Shown: positions 1 to 8,063, counted from the first letter of the stretch. The stretch is DNA of 26,287 nucleotides from an uncultured Corynebacterium sp. (GCA_946220775.1 CAMIFC010000029.1:1-26287); one strand, 5' to 3'. Notes: a model not told the origin generated them from the sequence alone. Numbers and translations: made by a program.

Positions 1-1444
1 GGGCTGGGTCCGGGGAGGGTACCAGGGACGAACCGGCACCGTCTCCGCCGCCCGGCTGTGGCGCAGGGTCCGGGTCTGTTGCTGGTGCCGGTGCCGGGTC
101 CACTGCCGGGGCCGGGTCCGGTTCCGGTTCCGGTTGTGGCACCTGCACCTGCACTTTCTCCACGCCAAACGAACGCAGCACCTTCTCGCTATCGAGCAGG
201 CGACGGAACGATTCATGTGCCACCACGTCGAGCGTGTCGATGGGTTCCTCGTCCGTGTACGTGCCAAACGGTAGTCGCAGTCCACGGCCCAACGTCTGCT
301 GGGTCAAAATGTCCGAGTCCATTGCACGCAACGTCACCATCACCGCAATAGAACGGGTATCCCAACCCTCCTTGAGTTTGTTGACACTGACCACCGCACG
401 CACCGGCGAGTCCGGCGAGTCCAGTCCGTCCAACAACGTGGCCTTCTCGTCAGTCATCGAGTCCGAGTCCACACGCAACACCGCGTACGGGTCGCCGAAG
501 AAGTCGGGGGATACCAGCATTTCCTCCACGTCTTTAGCGTGCGCAATGTCCTCGCACACCACCAGCATGACCGGCGTAATTGGTGCCTTATCCGGGTGGG
601 CGTCGGCGTATACCTCGTAGTGTCGGGCTTTGACGTCGAGCAGGGCGAGCGCGTCCTTGAGTTGCTGGTACCTGCCGTTGTCGCCGTAGCCGTCCTTGCG
701 GTAGGCAATGACGGGTTGTTTCACCGACTTGTCGGCAATGGCCTCGCGCAGCGTGTAGCGAAAGACCACGTCGTCCCCATCGCCTGCCGACGCGGTAAAG
801 CCCACGGTCACTGCCGGTTTCAGGTCTCGAATAGCCGCGTTGAACGCCTTGGCGCTGGCCGAATACAGGTGGTGTTCGTCCGCTAGAATCACGAGGTCGT
901 CAAGTGCGGCCAGGTCGTCGTAGAGCACGCCGACGTACTCGGAGAACTTGCGGATACCGCGCGCGGTGGCCTGCCTGCCACCGCTTTTCGTCTCACCCTC
1001 CAAGGTGTTCGGTGCAATGAGTTGCTGCACGTTAAACACGTAGATGTTGCTGGCGCCGGACTCGGTGAAGTCGGCCTGGGCCGTGTGGGTTGTGGTGTAG
1101 TTGTCCGGTGTAATCACGTTGGCTTCCACAGGTGCGCCCGCAATGTACTTGCGCGAGCCAGCGGTGAAGTTCGCCACGGTCTTCTTCTGCACCACAAGGC
1201 CAGGGGTGACAATCATGACGTTGCGGTGTCCCTGACGGCGCAGGTACTCGATGAACGCGGCCATGACATAGGTTTTGCCGGCGCCCGTTGCCATGTCCAT
1301 CACCGCGGGTTCGTCCCCGGTGTCCTGGTGTTCGAGTCGCTTGGTCAGCGCGTCGAGTGCGCGGATATTTGCCTTGCGTAGCCCGAAACTTGCGGCCAGT
1401 TCAGCCACCAGTGCCGGGTCGTAGGTGAAGTTGGAAAGTGCCAT
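1..1444 (-). CDS. res: Type III restriction enzyme Res subunit (helicase/nuclease), partial
   Basis: This is the ATP-dependent translocase and cleavage subunit of a type III restriction-modification system. It works in complex with Mod. The frame is open from ATG at 1444 to the window edge (481 codons), so the C-terminal part, including any endonuclease domain, is missing. Superfamily 2 helicase motifs are readable: Walker A MATGAGKT at residues 51-58, a DEHH motif II near residue 188, and a motif VI-like QQTLGRGLRLPFG near residue 390. After about residue 433 the protein becomes a Pro/Asp/Glu/Ala-rich linker followed by a Gly-rich stretch, unusual for Res. The start lies 12 bases after the mod stop, and AAAGGA upstream serves as ribosome binding site, so translation is probably coupled to mod. 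The family call is firm; the completeness of the gene cannot be judged here. Confidence 0.88.
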   Translation of the reverse strand, partial: MALSNFTYDPALVAELAASFGLRKANIRALDALTKRLEHQDTGDEPAVMDMATGAGKTYVMAAFIEYLRRQGHRNVMIVTPGLVVQKKTVANFTAGSRKYIAGAPVEANVITPDNYTTTHTAQADFTESGASNIYVFNVQQLIAPNTLEGETKSGGRQATARGIRKFSEYVGVLYDDLAALDDLVILADEHHLYSASAKAFNAAIRDLKPAVTVGFTASAGDGDDVVFRYTLREAIADKSVKQPVIAYRKDGYGDNGRYQQLKDALALLDVKARHYEVYADAHPDKAPITPVMLVVCEDIAHAKDVEEMLVSPDFFGDPYAVLRVDSDSMTDEKATLLDGLDSPDSPVRAVVSVNKLKEGWDTRSIAVMVTLRAMDSDILTQQTLGRGLRLPFGTYTDEEPIDTLDVVAHESFRRLLDSEKVLRSFGVEKVQVQVPQPEPEPDPAPAVDPAPAPATDPDPAPQPGGGDGAGSSLVPSPDPA

Positions 1445-1456
1445 TGTGTTCGTCCT

Positions 1457-3454
1457 TTACGCCTTGTCCGACAGTGTGGTGAGAAACAGCCCGTCCGGTA
1501 TGACAATCACACGGGACCCGCGGCATTTCTTCGCCAGGTACTCCGCGACCTCTGGTGGTGCCGACGTGGCCGCGACTGTGACCGCTTCATCTTCTGCAAC
1601 GTAGCCAAGAATCTCGTCAATGAACTCGGTCGTGACCGGCTGACGGGTCACGGTGAGGTACATGTTGGCGCGCTTCGCCGCGAACACCGGGTGGTCCGGG
1701 GTCATGGCAAACCGCAGGTGCGCGGCGACAGCACGCGCCAGGTTCGCAGCAGTGGCGTGCTCGGTGAGCATGGTGGTGCCGGTGTCCTCGTCCACGTCGA
1801 AACACGGCTCCGACAACCGCGCCACAGTAAACCCGCCACCGCCGCGCCAGTTGATTGTGTCCGGTGCCTTCTTCGTCTTGACCAGTTGCTTCACCGCGCG
1901 TAGGTCCGCAGACTTCTTGAGTTCCGGTTCGTCCCTAATTGCCTTGTTCAGCAGCGACGTAAGTTTCTGTGCGTCCTCCGGTGTTAGCCCCTCCGGCAAC
2001 CCGTCGGCGCTCGCGTCCACGCGCTCGCCCTTCGTCACCGTGACACCGCCTAAGTCCTCGCCGCGTACCACCATCTCCAACCGTGGCCGGGTAAAGCGGT
2101 CAAACGTGTCCTCCACCAACTCGCACGTCACCCAACGCCTGCCCATCTTCTGCGCCACCGCTGCCGTGGTGCCGGACCCGGCGAACACGTCCAACACAAT
2201 GTCGCCAGGGTCCGTGGCGATGTGGATAATCCGCTCTAGCAGACGCTCCGGCTTCGGCGTGGCGAACGCGGCGGTGCCGGGGAACAGGGCGCGAATTTCC
2301 TTCGCGGCGGTGTCGGTGTGGCCGACCTCGCTATGGGGCAGGAAGTTCGTCGCAAGTCGTCCCGTGTCCACGTCCTTGAGATATGTCTTGCGCCTAAACC
2401 CGCCGGTCCCGCCACGTGTTGGGTAGAACGGGGGCCAGTTGCCCTCCTTGTATCGCTGCTCCGCTTGCTTGCGGTTCGTCTCCCAATCACGCATGACCAG
2501 CGGCGGTACATCGGTACGGGCTTGCACAGTGTGGCCTGCAATTTCCTGCTGGGCCGCAATTTCTTCGCCGGTAATCTCGCCGCGCTCGTACGGCCCCCAA
2601 CCGGAGAAAATCTCTAACATCTTGTCCTGGGAGTATCGCCAGCAATTGCCCTTTGACGGGTACACCATCTCGCCGGTGATGGGGTGTTGGATACCGTAAA
2701 TCATGCCCAGGTGGGTCGCCGCGCCCGGTGCATTAGCGTTATCACTCGTCCAGGGGCCACGTGGGTCATTGTCGGGGTTTTTGTAGATGGAGTTCATCTC
2801 CGCTGTTCGCGCCAGACGGTTAGGGACGAACCCGCCCTTGGAGTACACCAAAATCACGTCAGTCACAGCGGGGATACCCTTGGAGTCGTTGCGCGGGGAG
2901 TACGTTTTCTGCCACACCACCTCGGCCACGAAGTTTGCTGCCCCGAACACCTCGTCCATGAGCATGCGCATGCGGTGGTTTTCCACGTCATCCAAGTGGA
3001 CCCAGATGGACCCGTTGTCGGACAGCAGTTTCTTGAGGTGCAGCAGCCTATCTCTCATCATGGTCAACCAGATGGAGTGCTCTAGGTTGTCCTCGTAGTT
3101 AGCGAAGGTCTGCGCGGTGTTGAACGGCGGGTCGATGTAGACACACTTGACTTGGCCGACGTACTTGTCTGCCAATTCCGGCACGCGGGTCAACGTTTCA
3201 AGCACGTCGCCGGACTCGCCCAAGATAAGCAGGTTGTCGTCTTGCGGGGCCAGGTCCGCTCGCTCGGAGTAGGTTCGTCCCTCTTGCTTGGGCTGTTGCT
3301 TACCGCGTACCACGTCGCCGTACTCAAGGAAGTTGGTCTGACAGTAACGCGGGTCCGTCGGGTCCACCCACGTGTAGCCGTAGCGGCCGCGCGTGGTGGG
3401 AATGAGCGCCTGGTCCTTGTTGTGCCACGTAATTTCGAGTTTCTGCTTAGACAT
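1457..3454 (-). CDS. mod: Type III site-specific DNA methyltransferase Mod
   Basis: Modification and target-recognition subunit of a type III restriction-modification system; it methylates adenine (N6) in one strand of an asymmetric site and guides Res. The 665-aa protein has the catalytic motif DPPF at residues 108-111 and the AdoMet-binding motif FAGSG at 424-428. This order (DPPF first) is that of beta-class amino-methyltransferases, which includes type III Mod. The roughly 300 residues between the motifs contain the presumed target-recognition domain. The ATG at 3454 lies inside the last codons of the upstream HTH gene (8-base overlap), and res follows after 12 bases, so HTH-mod-res reads as one operon. 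The recognition sequence cannot be predicted from the protein. Confidence 0.93.
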   Translation of the reverse strand: MSKQKLEITWHNKDQALIPTTRGRYGYTWVDPTDPRYCQTNFLEYGDVVRGKQQPKQEGRTYSERADLAPQDDNLLILGESGDVLETLTRVPELADKYVGQVKCVYIDPPFNTAQTFANYEDNLEHSIWLTMMRDRLLHLKKLLSDNGSIWVHLDDVENHRMRMLMDEVFGAANFVAEVVWQKTYSPRNDSKGIPAVTDVILVYSKGGFVPNRLARTAEMNSIYKNPDNDPRGPWTSDNANAPGAATHLGMIYGIQHPITGEMVYPSKGNCWRYSQDKMLEIFSGWGPYERGEITGEEIAAQQEIAGHTVQARTDVPPLVMRDWETNRKQAEQRYKEGNWPPFYPTRGGTGGFRRKTYLKDVDTGRLATNFLPHSEVGHTDTAAKEIRALFPGTAAFATPKPERLLERIIHIATDPGDIVLDVFAGSGTTAAVAQKMGRRWVTCELVEDTFDRFTRPRLEMVVRGEDLGGVTVTKGERVDASADGLPEGLTPEDAQKLTSLLNKAIRDEPELKKSADLRAVKQLVKTKKAPDTINWRGGGGFTVARLSEPCFDVDEDTGTTMLTEHATAANLARAVAAHLRFAMTPDHPVFAAKRANMYLTVTRQPVTTEFIDEILGYVAEDEAVTVAATSAPPEVAEYLAKKCRGSRVIVIPDGLFLTTLSDKA

Positions 3455-3842
3455 TGTGGTTGTTCTCGCTTAGTCGGTGTCGGTGTCGGTGTCGCCGGTG
3501 CGGGCGGGGGGAGGACAGATCAGGGGACATGACGGTGATTGGCCCGTTCCAAAGCCTGCGGCCGGCGAGGTGCTCGAAGCGGGCGACGGTGACAGAATCG
3601 GGCCACACTTCGCCGCGAAGTACCTTGCTCAAGGTCGCTTTGGCGACGTCGGCGCGGCGAGCCAGTTCGGCCTGGGATACGTCGTGACCTGCTTGTTCGC
3701 TTACGTACGCGGCCAGGTTGCGCACGAACACCTGCACCAGCGCGTGCGCACCAATGGCGGCGGGGTCCTCAGGCCACGCGGGGTAGAGCGCGCGTGGTTT
3801 TTGCCGTGCCGCGCGCCCGTGAGTTGGATTGGTTTCCGTCAT
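3447..3842 (-). CDS. Small HTH (Cro/C1-like) protein, probable controller of the R-M operon
   Basis: A 131-aa protein with a helix-turn-helix near residues 57-85 (SQAELARRADVAKATLSKVL), typical of lambda-repressor-like DNA-binding proteins. I start it at ATG 3842; the frame is open further upstream, but that part reads as low-complexity junk. No good ribosome binding site is present. A TAGTGT -10-like hexamer 7 bases before the ATG suggests a leaderless transcript. The 3' end overlaps mod by 8 bases, which fits a controller protein co-expressed with the methyltransferase. The C-terminus is an Arg/His-rich tail encoded by a hexamer repeat. It shares the N-terminal motif RALYPAWP and overall layout with the protein at 7704-8000, so the two are paralogues. 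Role in R-M control is inferred from position. Confidence 0.75.
   Translation of the reverse strand: MTETNPTHGRAARQKPRALYPAWPEDPAAIGAHALVQVFVRNLAAYVSEQAGHDVSQAELARRADVAKATLSKVLRGEVWPDSVTVARFEHLAGRRLWNGPITVMSPDLSSPRPHRRHRHRHRLSENNHNV
3474..3500. repeat. Hexanucleotide repeat before mod
   Basis: Three perfect TCGGTG units (3474-3491) and a degenerate one (TCGCCGGTG, 3492-3500). The tract lies 20-46 bases upstream of the mod start codon, inside the 3' end of the HTH gene, where it encodes alternating His-Arg. Copy-number change would keep the HTH frame but alter the spacing upstream of mod. Confidence 0.6.
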
Positions 3843-3870
3843 GTCCCCAACACTACCGCGCGTGTCCCGA

Positions 3871-3880
3871 AAGAAACGGG
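3871..3880 (-). promoter_or_regulatory. Candidate operator/-35 element before the HTH-mod-res operon
   Basis: AAGAAACGGG on the plus strand, read CCCGTTTCTT on the minus strand. It lies about 16 bases before a TAGTGT -10-like hexamer that is itself 7 bases before ATG 3842, so it overlaps the expected -35 position. The identical 10-mer occurs before the coiled-coil surface gene (7451-7460), and an AAGAAACG half occurs in the palindrome before the second recombinase-like gene (9110-9125). Binding by one of the two HTH proteins is an inference. Confidence 0.35.
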
Positions 3881-4017
3881 GTGGCGGTTTCGGCGTGTTC
3901 TGGTGGTGTGCGGTGGTGCGGTTGCTTGTGGGGCTGCGTGAGCGGGTCCGGCTGGGTCTGCTGCACCGCCCGCGCTGTGGCTGCACCGTGGTGGTGTGCG
4001 GACCGGGGCGTGAGAAA

Positions 4018-4049
4018 ACCCCGGCCACCTACCACGATGAAGCCGGGGT
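4018..4049 (-). terminator. Intrinsic terminator or attenuator (T2)
   Basis: Perfect 8-bp stem ACCCCGGC (4018-4025) with GCCGGGGT (4042-4049) and a 16-base loop. Read on the minus strand it is followed by TTTTC. No gene ends just before it on that strand, because the coiled-coil gene already has terminator T1 at 4280-4317. It therefore either ends a small RNA made between the two, or is an attenuator in the leader of the HTH-mod-res operon. Confidence 0.6.
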
Positions 4050-4279
4050 CCTCGGTTGGTGCTTGCGCACCATCTTCGTTTGAAACTGCCCACCCACATG
4101 GGCCGTTTCTGCGGCCTATTATCTCACGCGGCGCGGCACAACACCCTTGTGGTGCCATACGCCCTGTTCACCGGCTACTTCGCCGGTGTCTGTGGTTGCC
4201 CGTGGAGTCGGCGGCGCGGGTGGCGTGAGCCTGCGCAGGCGGCTGTACATGCGGTGCTACAAGCGCGTCATACACGACA
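4050..4279 (-). ncRNA. Highly structured intergenic stretch, candidate small RNA or leader
   Basis: The 503-base gap 3843-4345 has no convincing protein-coding frame. Between its two terminators it is packed with inverted repeats: TGGTGC/GCACCA (4058-4073), GCCCA/TGGGC (4088-4103), GGCCG/CGGCC (4101-4116), GGCAC..GTGCC with one mismatch inside (4135-4156), CACCGGC/GCCGGTG (4169-4188), and the palindrome CCTGCGCAGG (4230-4239). A GATAAT hexamer on the minus strand (4118-4123) resembles a -10 box. With terminator T2 just downstream on the same strand, this looks like a folded minus-strand RNA. High GC alone raises hairpin frequency, so the call is tentative. 3881-4017 shows nothing recognisable. 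Confidence 0.3.
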
Positions 4280-4317
4280 AAACCCGGCCCCTGGGCTTTC
4301 ACCCTGGGGCCGGGTTT
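4280..4317 (-). terminator. Intrinsic terminator of the coiled-coil surface gene (T1)
   Basis: Perfect 12-bp stem AAACCCGGCCCC (4280-4291) with GGGGCCGGGTTT (4306-4317), extended by an inner GGG/CCC pairing. On the minus strand it is followed by TTTTG. It lies 29 bases after the stop codon of the coiled-coil gene. Confidence 0.85.
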
Positions 4318-4345
4318 CGGTCTGGCTAGGCCTGCCGCTTACGCA

Positions 4346-7336
4346 TTACTGCGCGGCGACGGCTTCCTTGTCCTTGTTGGACGAGCCAGCGCCCGCGTCG
4401 GCGTCGGCGTCGGCGTCGGCGCCGACGTCGTCGCCAACCTTCAAGGACGAACCAGCGGTGGTGCCTTCGCCGTTTTCACGCTTGGCCTTGCGCTTGTCGA
4501 TAGCGGAAGACAGCGGCTCAGCGATTGCCCCACCAAGCGAGTCGTCACCACAGGTACCCGGCACGAACAGCAGGGCCAAGATACCCAGGCCAGCGAAGCC
4601 GGCAGCGATTGCCCCACGGTTCTGGTCCACGAACTTCGCAACCTCCGGGTTGAACATGCCCAACTGGCGCTGGAAGTTCGAGATGGAGGCGTCCACCTGC
4701 GCCATGTGGGAACCACCGGCGAACTGGCTAGCCAACAGCACGGCCGGAACCAGCGCGGCCAGCGAACCACCAATGGTGCCAACACACTTGCCAAGGCCAG
4801 TGTTCAAACGGTCCTCGACGATACCCAGTCGCTCGGAAACAGCAGCCAGTTCAAGGCGAGTCTGGGCCAGTTCCGTCTCAAGGGTGGAGATTCGATTCTC
4901 AGCGGCAGTCAGGTCCTTGCGCAGCCCGTCAATCAGCTTCTGCTGCTTGGCGTTTTCCTTCTTGAGCGCGTCAATCTCGCCCTGCTGCTTCTTGTTTTCC
5001 TTGACCAGCGCGTCAATCTGACCCTGCTGCTTTGTGTTCTGCTCTTCGAGCGCGGTCACACGCTTCTTCGCAGCCTCAAGGTCGCCACGCAGATTCTTGG
5101 TCTTGTCTTGCAGGTCCTTGACGTCCTTTTTGGCCTGGTCAATTTCCTTCTGCTGCGCGTCGTTTTCCTTCTCCAAGGCACCGACGCGCTCGCGTGCGTC
5201 CTTCAAGTCCTTCTCGGCCTTGTTCACACGGTCGGTCAGGTCGTTGACACGCTCGCGCTCGGTGGCCAGGTCCTTGAGTGCCTGGTTCGCGGTCTCCTGC
5301 GCGTTGTTCGCGGTCTCCTGGGCCTTCTTCGCGGCCTCTTCGGCTTCCTTCATGCGGTCGGACGGGTTTTCACCAGTGACCAGCACAGGCAGCGTGATGG
5401 TTCGCTTCGAGCCGTCCGGGAAGGTGGCTTCAACCGGCACCTCATAGTTACCCGGCACAACGTCGGCCTTCGGGCTAAGCGTGACCACACCAGTGTTCGG
5501 GTCAACCGACGCCCACGGCAGGTTGGGGTTAGCCGTGCGGTCAATCCGGTATTTCGTGTCCTTCGGCGCGTCATTTGGCTTCGGGGACTTCACCGTGGTG
5601 TCCTGCTCCACCTTCACCGGCTTGTCCTGCGGGTAGCCGAACGAGTCCGGCACGGAGTCAGACTGGGCCGCGTCGAGCGTGTAGAACGTGTGCGTTCCCG
5701 GAGTGGTTGTGGTGCGATCAAAGCCAACCTTGAACGTGTGAGTGTTGCCCTTAGTCGGCGTGTAGTCCACGGTAAACAGGTTCGTCTCACCTGGCGCAAT
5801 CTGCACACCGTTAATGACCTTCTTCTTACCGTCCGGGAACGTCACAAACGGAGATGCCAGCGGGATGTCACCGGTATTCTTCACAATGAACGCGAACTTA
5901 GAGGGGACACCACCGATGTCAGCGGGGTTGGTTGGTGTGGTGCCCTTGTCGGTGCCGACAACAGATCCGGTGGTTTCTGCCGAGCGCTGGAACGTACGTC
6001 CTTCAAGTCCCTCGAAACCAGGCAGTACAGGCATGTTACGGTAGAGAGTGACGTTCCAATCTGATTCATCTTTCTTCGATTCAGACGTCCATGCCTGTAC
6101 CGCTCGGATCTCACCGCCTGGAATGTACGAGGCATTGCCAATGCCCTCGTTCCATACCTTCGGCGTCAGCACTACTCGCGTGCGGTAGTTGTCGGGAATG
6201 TTCTTACCGACGTAGCGGTAACCATCGTTTTCCTTTGTAACAGTTACCTCGACATTCGGGAAGCGCTTCTTCATCTCCTCGTAGGAAGTTTCAAAGTGTG
6301 CGTTTGGGTCAGCAGATGTTCCATCGACAGCACCCTTTGGCAGTCCGTCAATAAACTCCTGGAAGCTGATTTTGACATCTACCTTGTCGTCTTCCAGAAA
6401 CCATGTCACAGTATTCTCGGTGGCGCCCTCGTCGTTTGCAGACAGAGGTCGAACAAGCGCGTTGAAATCATCACCGGCCGCGAAATCGCTTCGCAGACCC
6501 ATCACTTTCGCCGTCTTATTTTCTGCGTCTAGGCGAGGAATTTGCACGTTATTATTAAACGCATTGTTCTTCATAGCGCTTTTTTGCTCGCTGTGGCGAA
6601 TGCCCAACTTATTAAGTGGGTAAGAGTGATCGACATACTGGTAAGGATCGTTGTTGAGTTTGAACCGTGTGCTCAACGTCGAATCAATCGGCGTCTCTTC
6701 TGCACCGTCCTTCGATACTCCGTATCCGTGATTGAGCACGTCACCGTGCGCAATCAGCGGTACCTTAGTACCCTTCGGTACACTAAGGAAGTCGTCGGCG
6801 ATCTTCAAAATGATGTCGCCACGAAGTTCCGTTTGAACAGTACCGATCTGGGTACCACCAACGGCAATGGGGATAGGTTCGGTCGTTGTATCAATACGTA
6901 AACCACCCTGCCATGTAGAACGTACAACGTCACCATTTGGCTTCTTGAACGTGTCAAATGGAGCCAGTCGAATGACGTCGCCTGCCTTGGCGTTGGAGAT
7001 GTCAAGTTCCCACTTGTGGTAGAAATTGGCATTCTCCAAGATGGTGCCTTCGTTCGGGGTCTTACCCTCTCCGAACTTCAAGTTTGCATAGTCCTTGGTG
7101 TAATACGGACCAGGCAGTGCCTCGGTAGCACCTGCGTCAGAGAACAGACCGAGGAACTTCACATCTGCTGCGGATACCTTCTGATTATCCGCAGTCTCCT
7201 GCGCGTGCGCAGCCGGCGCGGCGACGACGGAGCCGGTGGGCGAGACAACGGCGAGACCACCGAGGGCGACGGCACCGACGGCAGCAATTGCGATGGCGCG
7301 AGTGCGGAACTTGCGCGAAGGGGCTGTGGTAGCCAT
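4346..7336 (-). CDS. Exported coiled-coil surface protein with Rib/YPDG-like domain and two C-terminal hydrophobic segments
   Basis: A 996-aa protein probably displayed outside the membrane. I use ATG 7336 because AAGGAGG lies 7 bases upstream; an in-frame TTG 18 bases earlier overlaps that site. Residues 1-45 form a signal peptide with twin-charged start, hydrophobic core and a cleavage site AHA/QE. Residues about 50-590 are an unrecognised extracellular region. About 592-657 resembles a Rib/YPDG repeat (FPDGSKRTITLPVLVTG). About 660-847 is a long heptad coiled coil rich in KENxKQQxxID repeats. Two hydrophobic segments follow (about 848-873 and 907-925), then a charged tail with a DADADADA repeat. 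There is no LPxTG sorting signal. Corynebacterial Rib/YPDG proteins often end this way. Function, for example adhesion, is not shown. The signal-distal half of the N-terminal region is AT-richer than the rest. Confidence 0.8.
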   Translation of the reverse strand: MATTAPSRKFRTRAIAIAAVGAVALGGLAVVSPTGSVVAAPAAHAQETADNQKVSAADVKFLGLFSDAGATEALPGPYYTKDYANLKFGEGKTPNEGTILENANFYHKWELDISNAKAGDVIRLAPFDTFKKPNGDVVRSTWQGGLRIDTTTEPIPIAVGGTQIGTVQTELRGDIILKIADDFLSVPKGTKVPLIAHGDVLNHGYGVSKDGAEETPIDSTLSTRFKLNNDPYQYVDHSYPLNKLGIRHSEQKSAMKNNAFNNNVQIPRLDAENKTAKVMGLRSDFAAGDDFNALVRPLSANDEGATENTVTWFLEDDKVDVKISFQEFIDGLPKGAVDGTSADPNAHFETSYEEMKKRFPNVEVTVTKENDGYRYVGKNIPDNYRTRVVLTPKVWNEGIGNASYIPGGEIRAVQAWTSESKKDESDWNVTLYRNMPVLPGFEGLEGRTFQRSAETTGSVVGTDKGTTPTNPADIGGVPSKFAFIVKNTGDIPLASPFVTFPDGKKKVINGVQIAPGETNLFTVDYTPTKGNTHTFKVGFDRTTTTPGTHTFYTLDAAQSDSVPDSFGYPQDKPVKVEQDTTVKSPKPNDAPKDTKYRIDRTANPNLPWASVDPNTGVVTLSPKADVVPGNYEVPVEATFPDGSKRTITLPVLVTGENPSDRMKEAEEAAKKAQETANNAQETANQALKDLATERERVNDLTDRVNKAEKDLKDARERVGALEKENDAQQKEIDQAKKDVKDLQDKTKNLRGDLEAAKKRVTALEEQNTKQQGQIDALVKENKKQQGEIDALKKENAKQQKLIDGLRKDLTAAENRISTLETELAQTRLELAAVSERLGIVEDRLNTGLGKCVGTIGGSLAALVPAVLLASQFAGGSHMAQVDASISNFQRQLGMFNPEVAKFVDQNRGAIAAGFAGLGILALLFVPGTCGDDSLGGAIAEPLSSAIDKRKAKRENGEGTTAGSSLKVGDDVGADADADADAGAGSSNKDKEAVAAQ
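4395..4424. repeat. Hexanucleotide repeat in the tail of the surface gene
   Basis: Four perfect GCGTCG units (4395-4418) and one GCGCCG, encoding an alternating Asp-Ala tract near the C-terminus of the coiled-coil protein. Length changes by six would keep the frame. Confidence 0.75.
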
Positions 7337-7450
7337 GTGGGTTTCCTCCTTCAAGGAAGCGGGGAGATATGCACGTGCGTGGACTGCGGTACCGGCTTTC
7401 TCCCCAGGTGAGCGGCACCGCGTCCGTCTCCGAAGACGTGTGCGGTTTCG

Positions 7451-7460
7451 CCCGTTTCTT
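7451..7460 (-). promoter_or_regulatory. Candidate operator upstream of the surface gene
   Basis: CCCGTTTCTT on the plus strand (AAGAAACGGG on the minus strand), identical to the 10-mer before the HTH-mod-res operon. It lies 115 bases before the surface gene start, in a 367-base non-coding gap (7337-7703). That gap also holds two GGTTCGTCC repeats and a hairpin. Confidence 0.3.
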
Positions 7461-7560
7461 CGTCGATGTGGCTCACATTAGCGTCAAGCATGAGGAATTG
7501 ACCTTGCAGTGCTTTTTGCGCTGCTCGGAAGCAGCATCACAGCGGCACGTACCACACGCC

Positions 7561-7637
7561 CAAGGTGGTTCGTCCCTGGTCAATGCGCAGATTCGCGCCG
7601 TGTGAATCGACGGGCAAAGTGGTTCGTCCCTGTCATG
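7561..7637. repeat. Pair of direct repeats containing GGTTCGTCCCTG
   Basis: Two copies 54 bases apart in the non-coding gap upstream of the surface gene: CAAGGTGGTTCGTCCCTGG at 7561 and CAAAGTGGTTCGTCCCTG at 7615. Each continues into a similar TCAATG or TCATG end. They are the best-matched pair of the island-wide 9-mer and could be operator or recombinase binding sites. Confidence 0.55.
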
Positions 7638-7649
7638 TAGCACAATGCT

Positions 7650-7665
7650 TTCCGGCTCGCCGGAA
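7650..7665. other. Short perfect inverted repeat
   Basis: TTCCGG-CTCG-CCGGAA, 39-54 bases after the stop of the small HTH gene on the minus strand. No T-run follows, so it is at best a weak terminator. It could equally be a protein-binding palindrome. Confidence 0.3.
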
Positions 7666-7703
7666 GGTGCTCGCGTGTTCTAGTTACCCGCCCGGTCCGT
7701 CGG

Positions 7704-8000
7704 TCACTGTGGGGGTATGCGAAGTTTCTTCTCCCGAACCCTCCACAGGTGGTGGCCGGTGCCGTGCTCCAACTTGGCAAGTGTGAGCGTGCTCGGCCAC
7801 GCAGCGCCACGTACCACGCTCGACACGGTGGCTACCGGCACGTTGCACGCCCGTCCCACGTCACTTGTCGAGGTTTGTAGTGTCAGCCGTTCCACAGCGC
7901 GCGCAAAGCGTTGTACGACCTCGTGGGCGGGGTTGGTCACGTGCTTGTCATGCGGCCACGCCGGGTACAGGGCGCGGGGTGACTTCGGTGACTCTGGCAC
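7704..8000 (-). CDS. Small HTH protein, paralogue of the R-M operon HTH protein
   Basis: A 98-aa protein sharing the opening PRALYPAWPxD and the following helix-turn-helix layout (SDVGRACNVPVATVSSVVRG) with the protein at 3447-3842, so a DNA-binding regulator is likely. The only usable start is GTG 8000, since TAA lies in frame 12 bases upstream. A CATAAT hexamer 8 bases before it suggests a leaderless transcript. A GGAGG is present but too close to the GTG to work well. It is divergent from the recombinase-like gene at 8064 across a 63-base gap, which fits a local regulator of that pair. Unlike its paralogue it lacks the Arg/His tail. What it regulates is inferred from position only. Confidence 0.68.
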   Translation of the reverse strand: MPESPKSPRALYPAWPHDKHVTNPAHEVVQRFARAVERLTLQTSTSDVGRACNVPVATVSSVVRGAAWPSTLTLAKLEHGTGHHLWRVREKKLRIPPQ

Positions 8001-8063
8001 GGCCTCCGATTATGCCCCGGGGGACACGAAAACGACTGCTAACACGCCGAATCGGGTGCGAGT

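Noticed and set aside
3843..4028. N-terminal extension of the HTH protein to 4028
   Set aside because: The extra sequence is Arg/Pro/Thr-rich and non-homologous, while the ATG at 3842 fits the paralogue and a leaderless promoter.
4050..4279. tRNA or tRNA-like gene among the hairpins
   Set aside because: I could not find an acceptor stem, T-loop GTTCGAnnC and anticodon arm in the right order.
4706..6064. Long 452-codon frame on the plus strand, antisense to the surface gene
   Set aside because: It mirrors the coiled-coil gene's codon pattern, has no ribosome binding site or known motif, and lies wholly in an excellent gene on the other strand.
7561..7637. CRISPR-like repeat
   Set aside because: Only two copies with imperfect flanks, no array and no cas genes.
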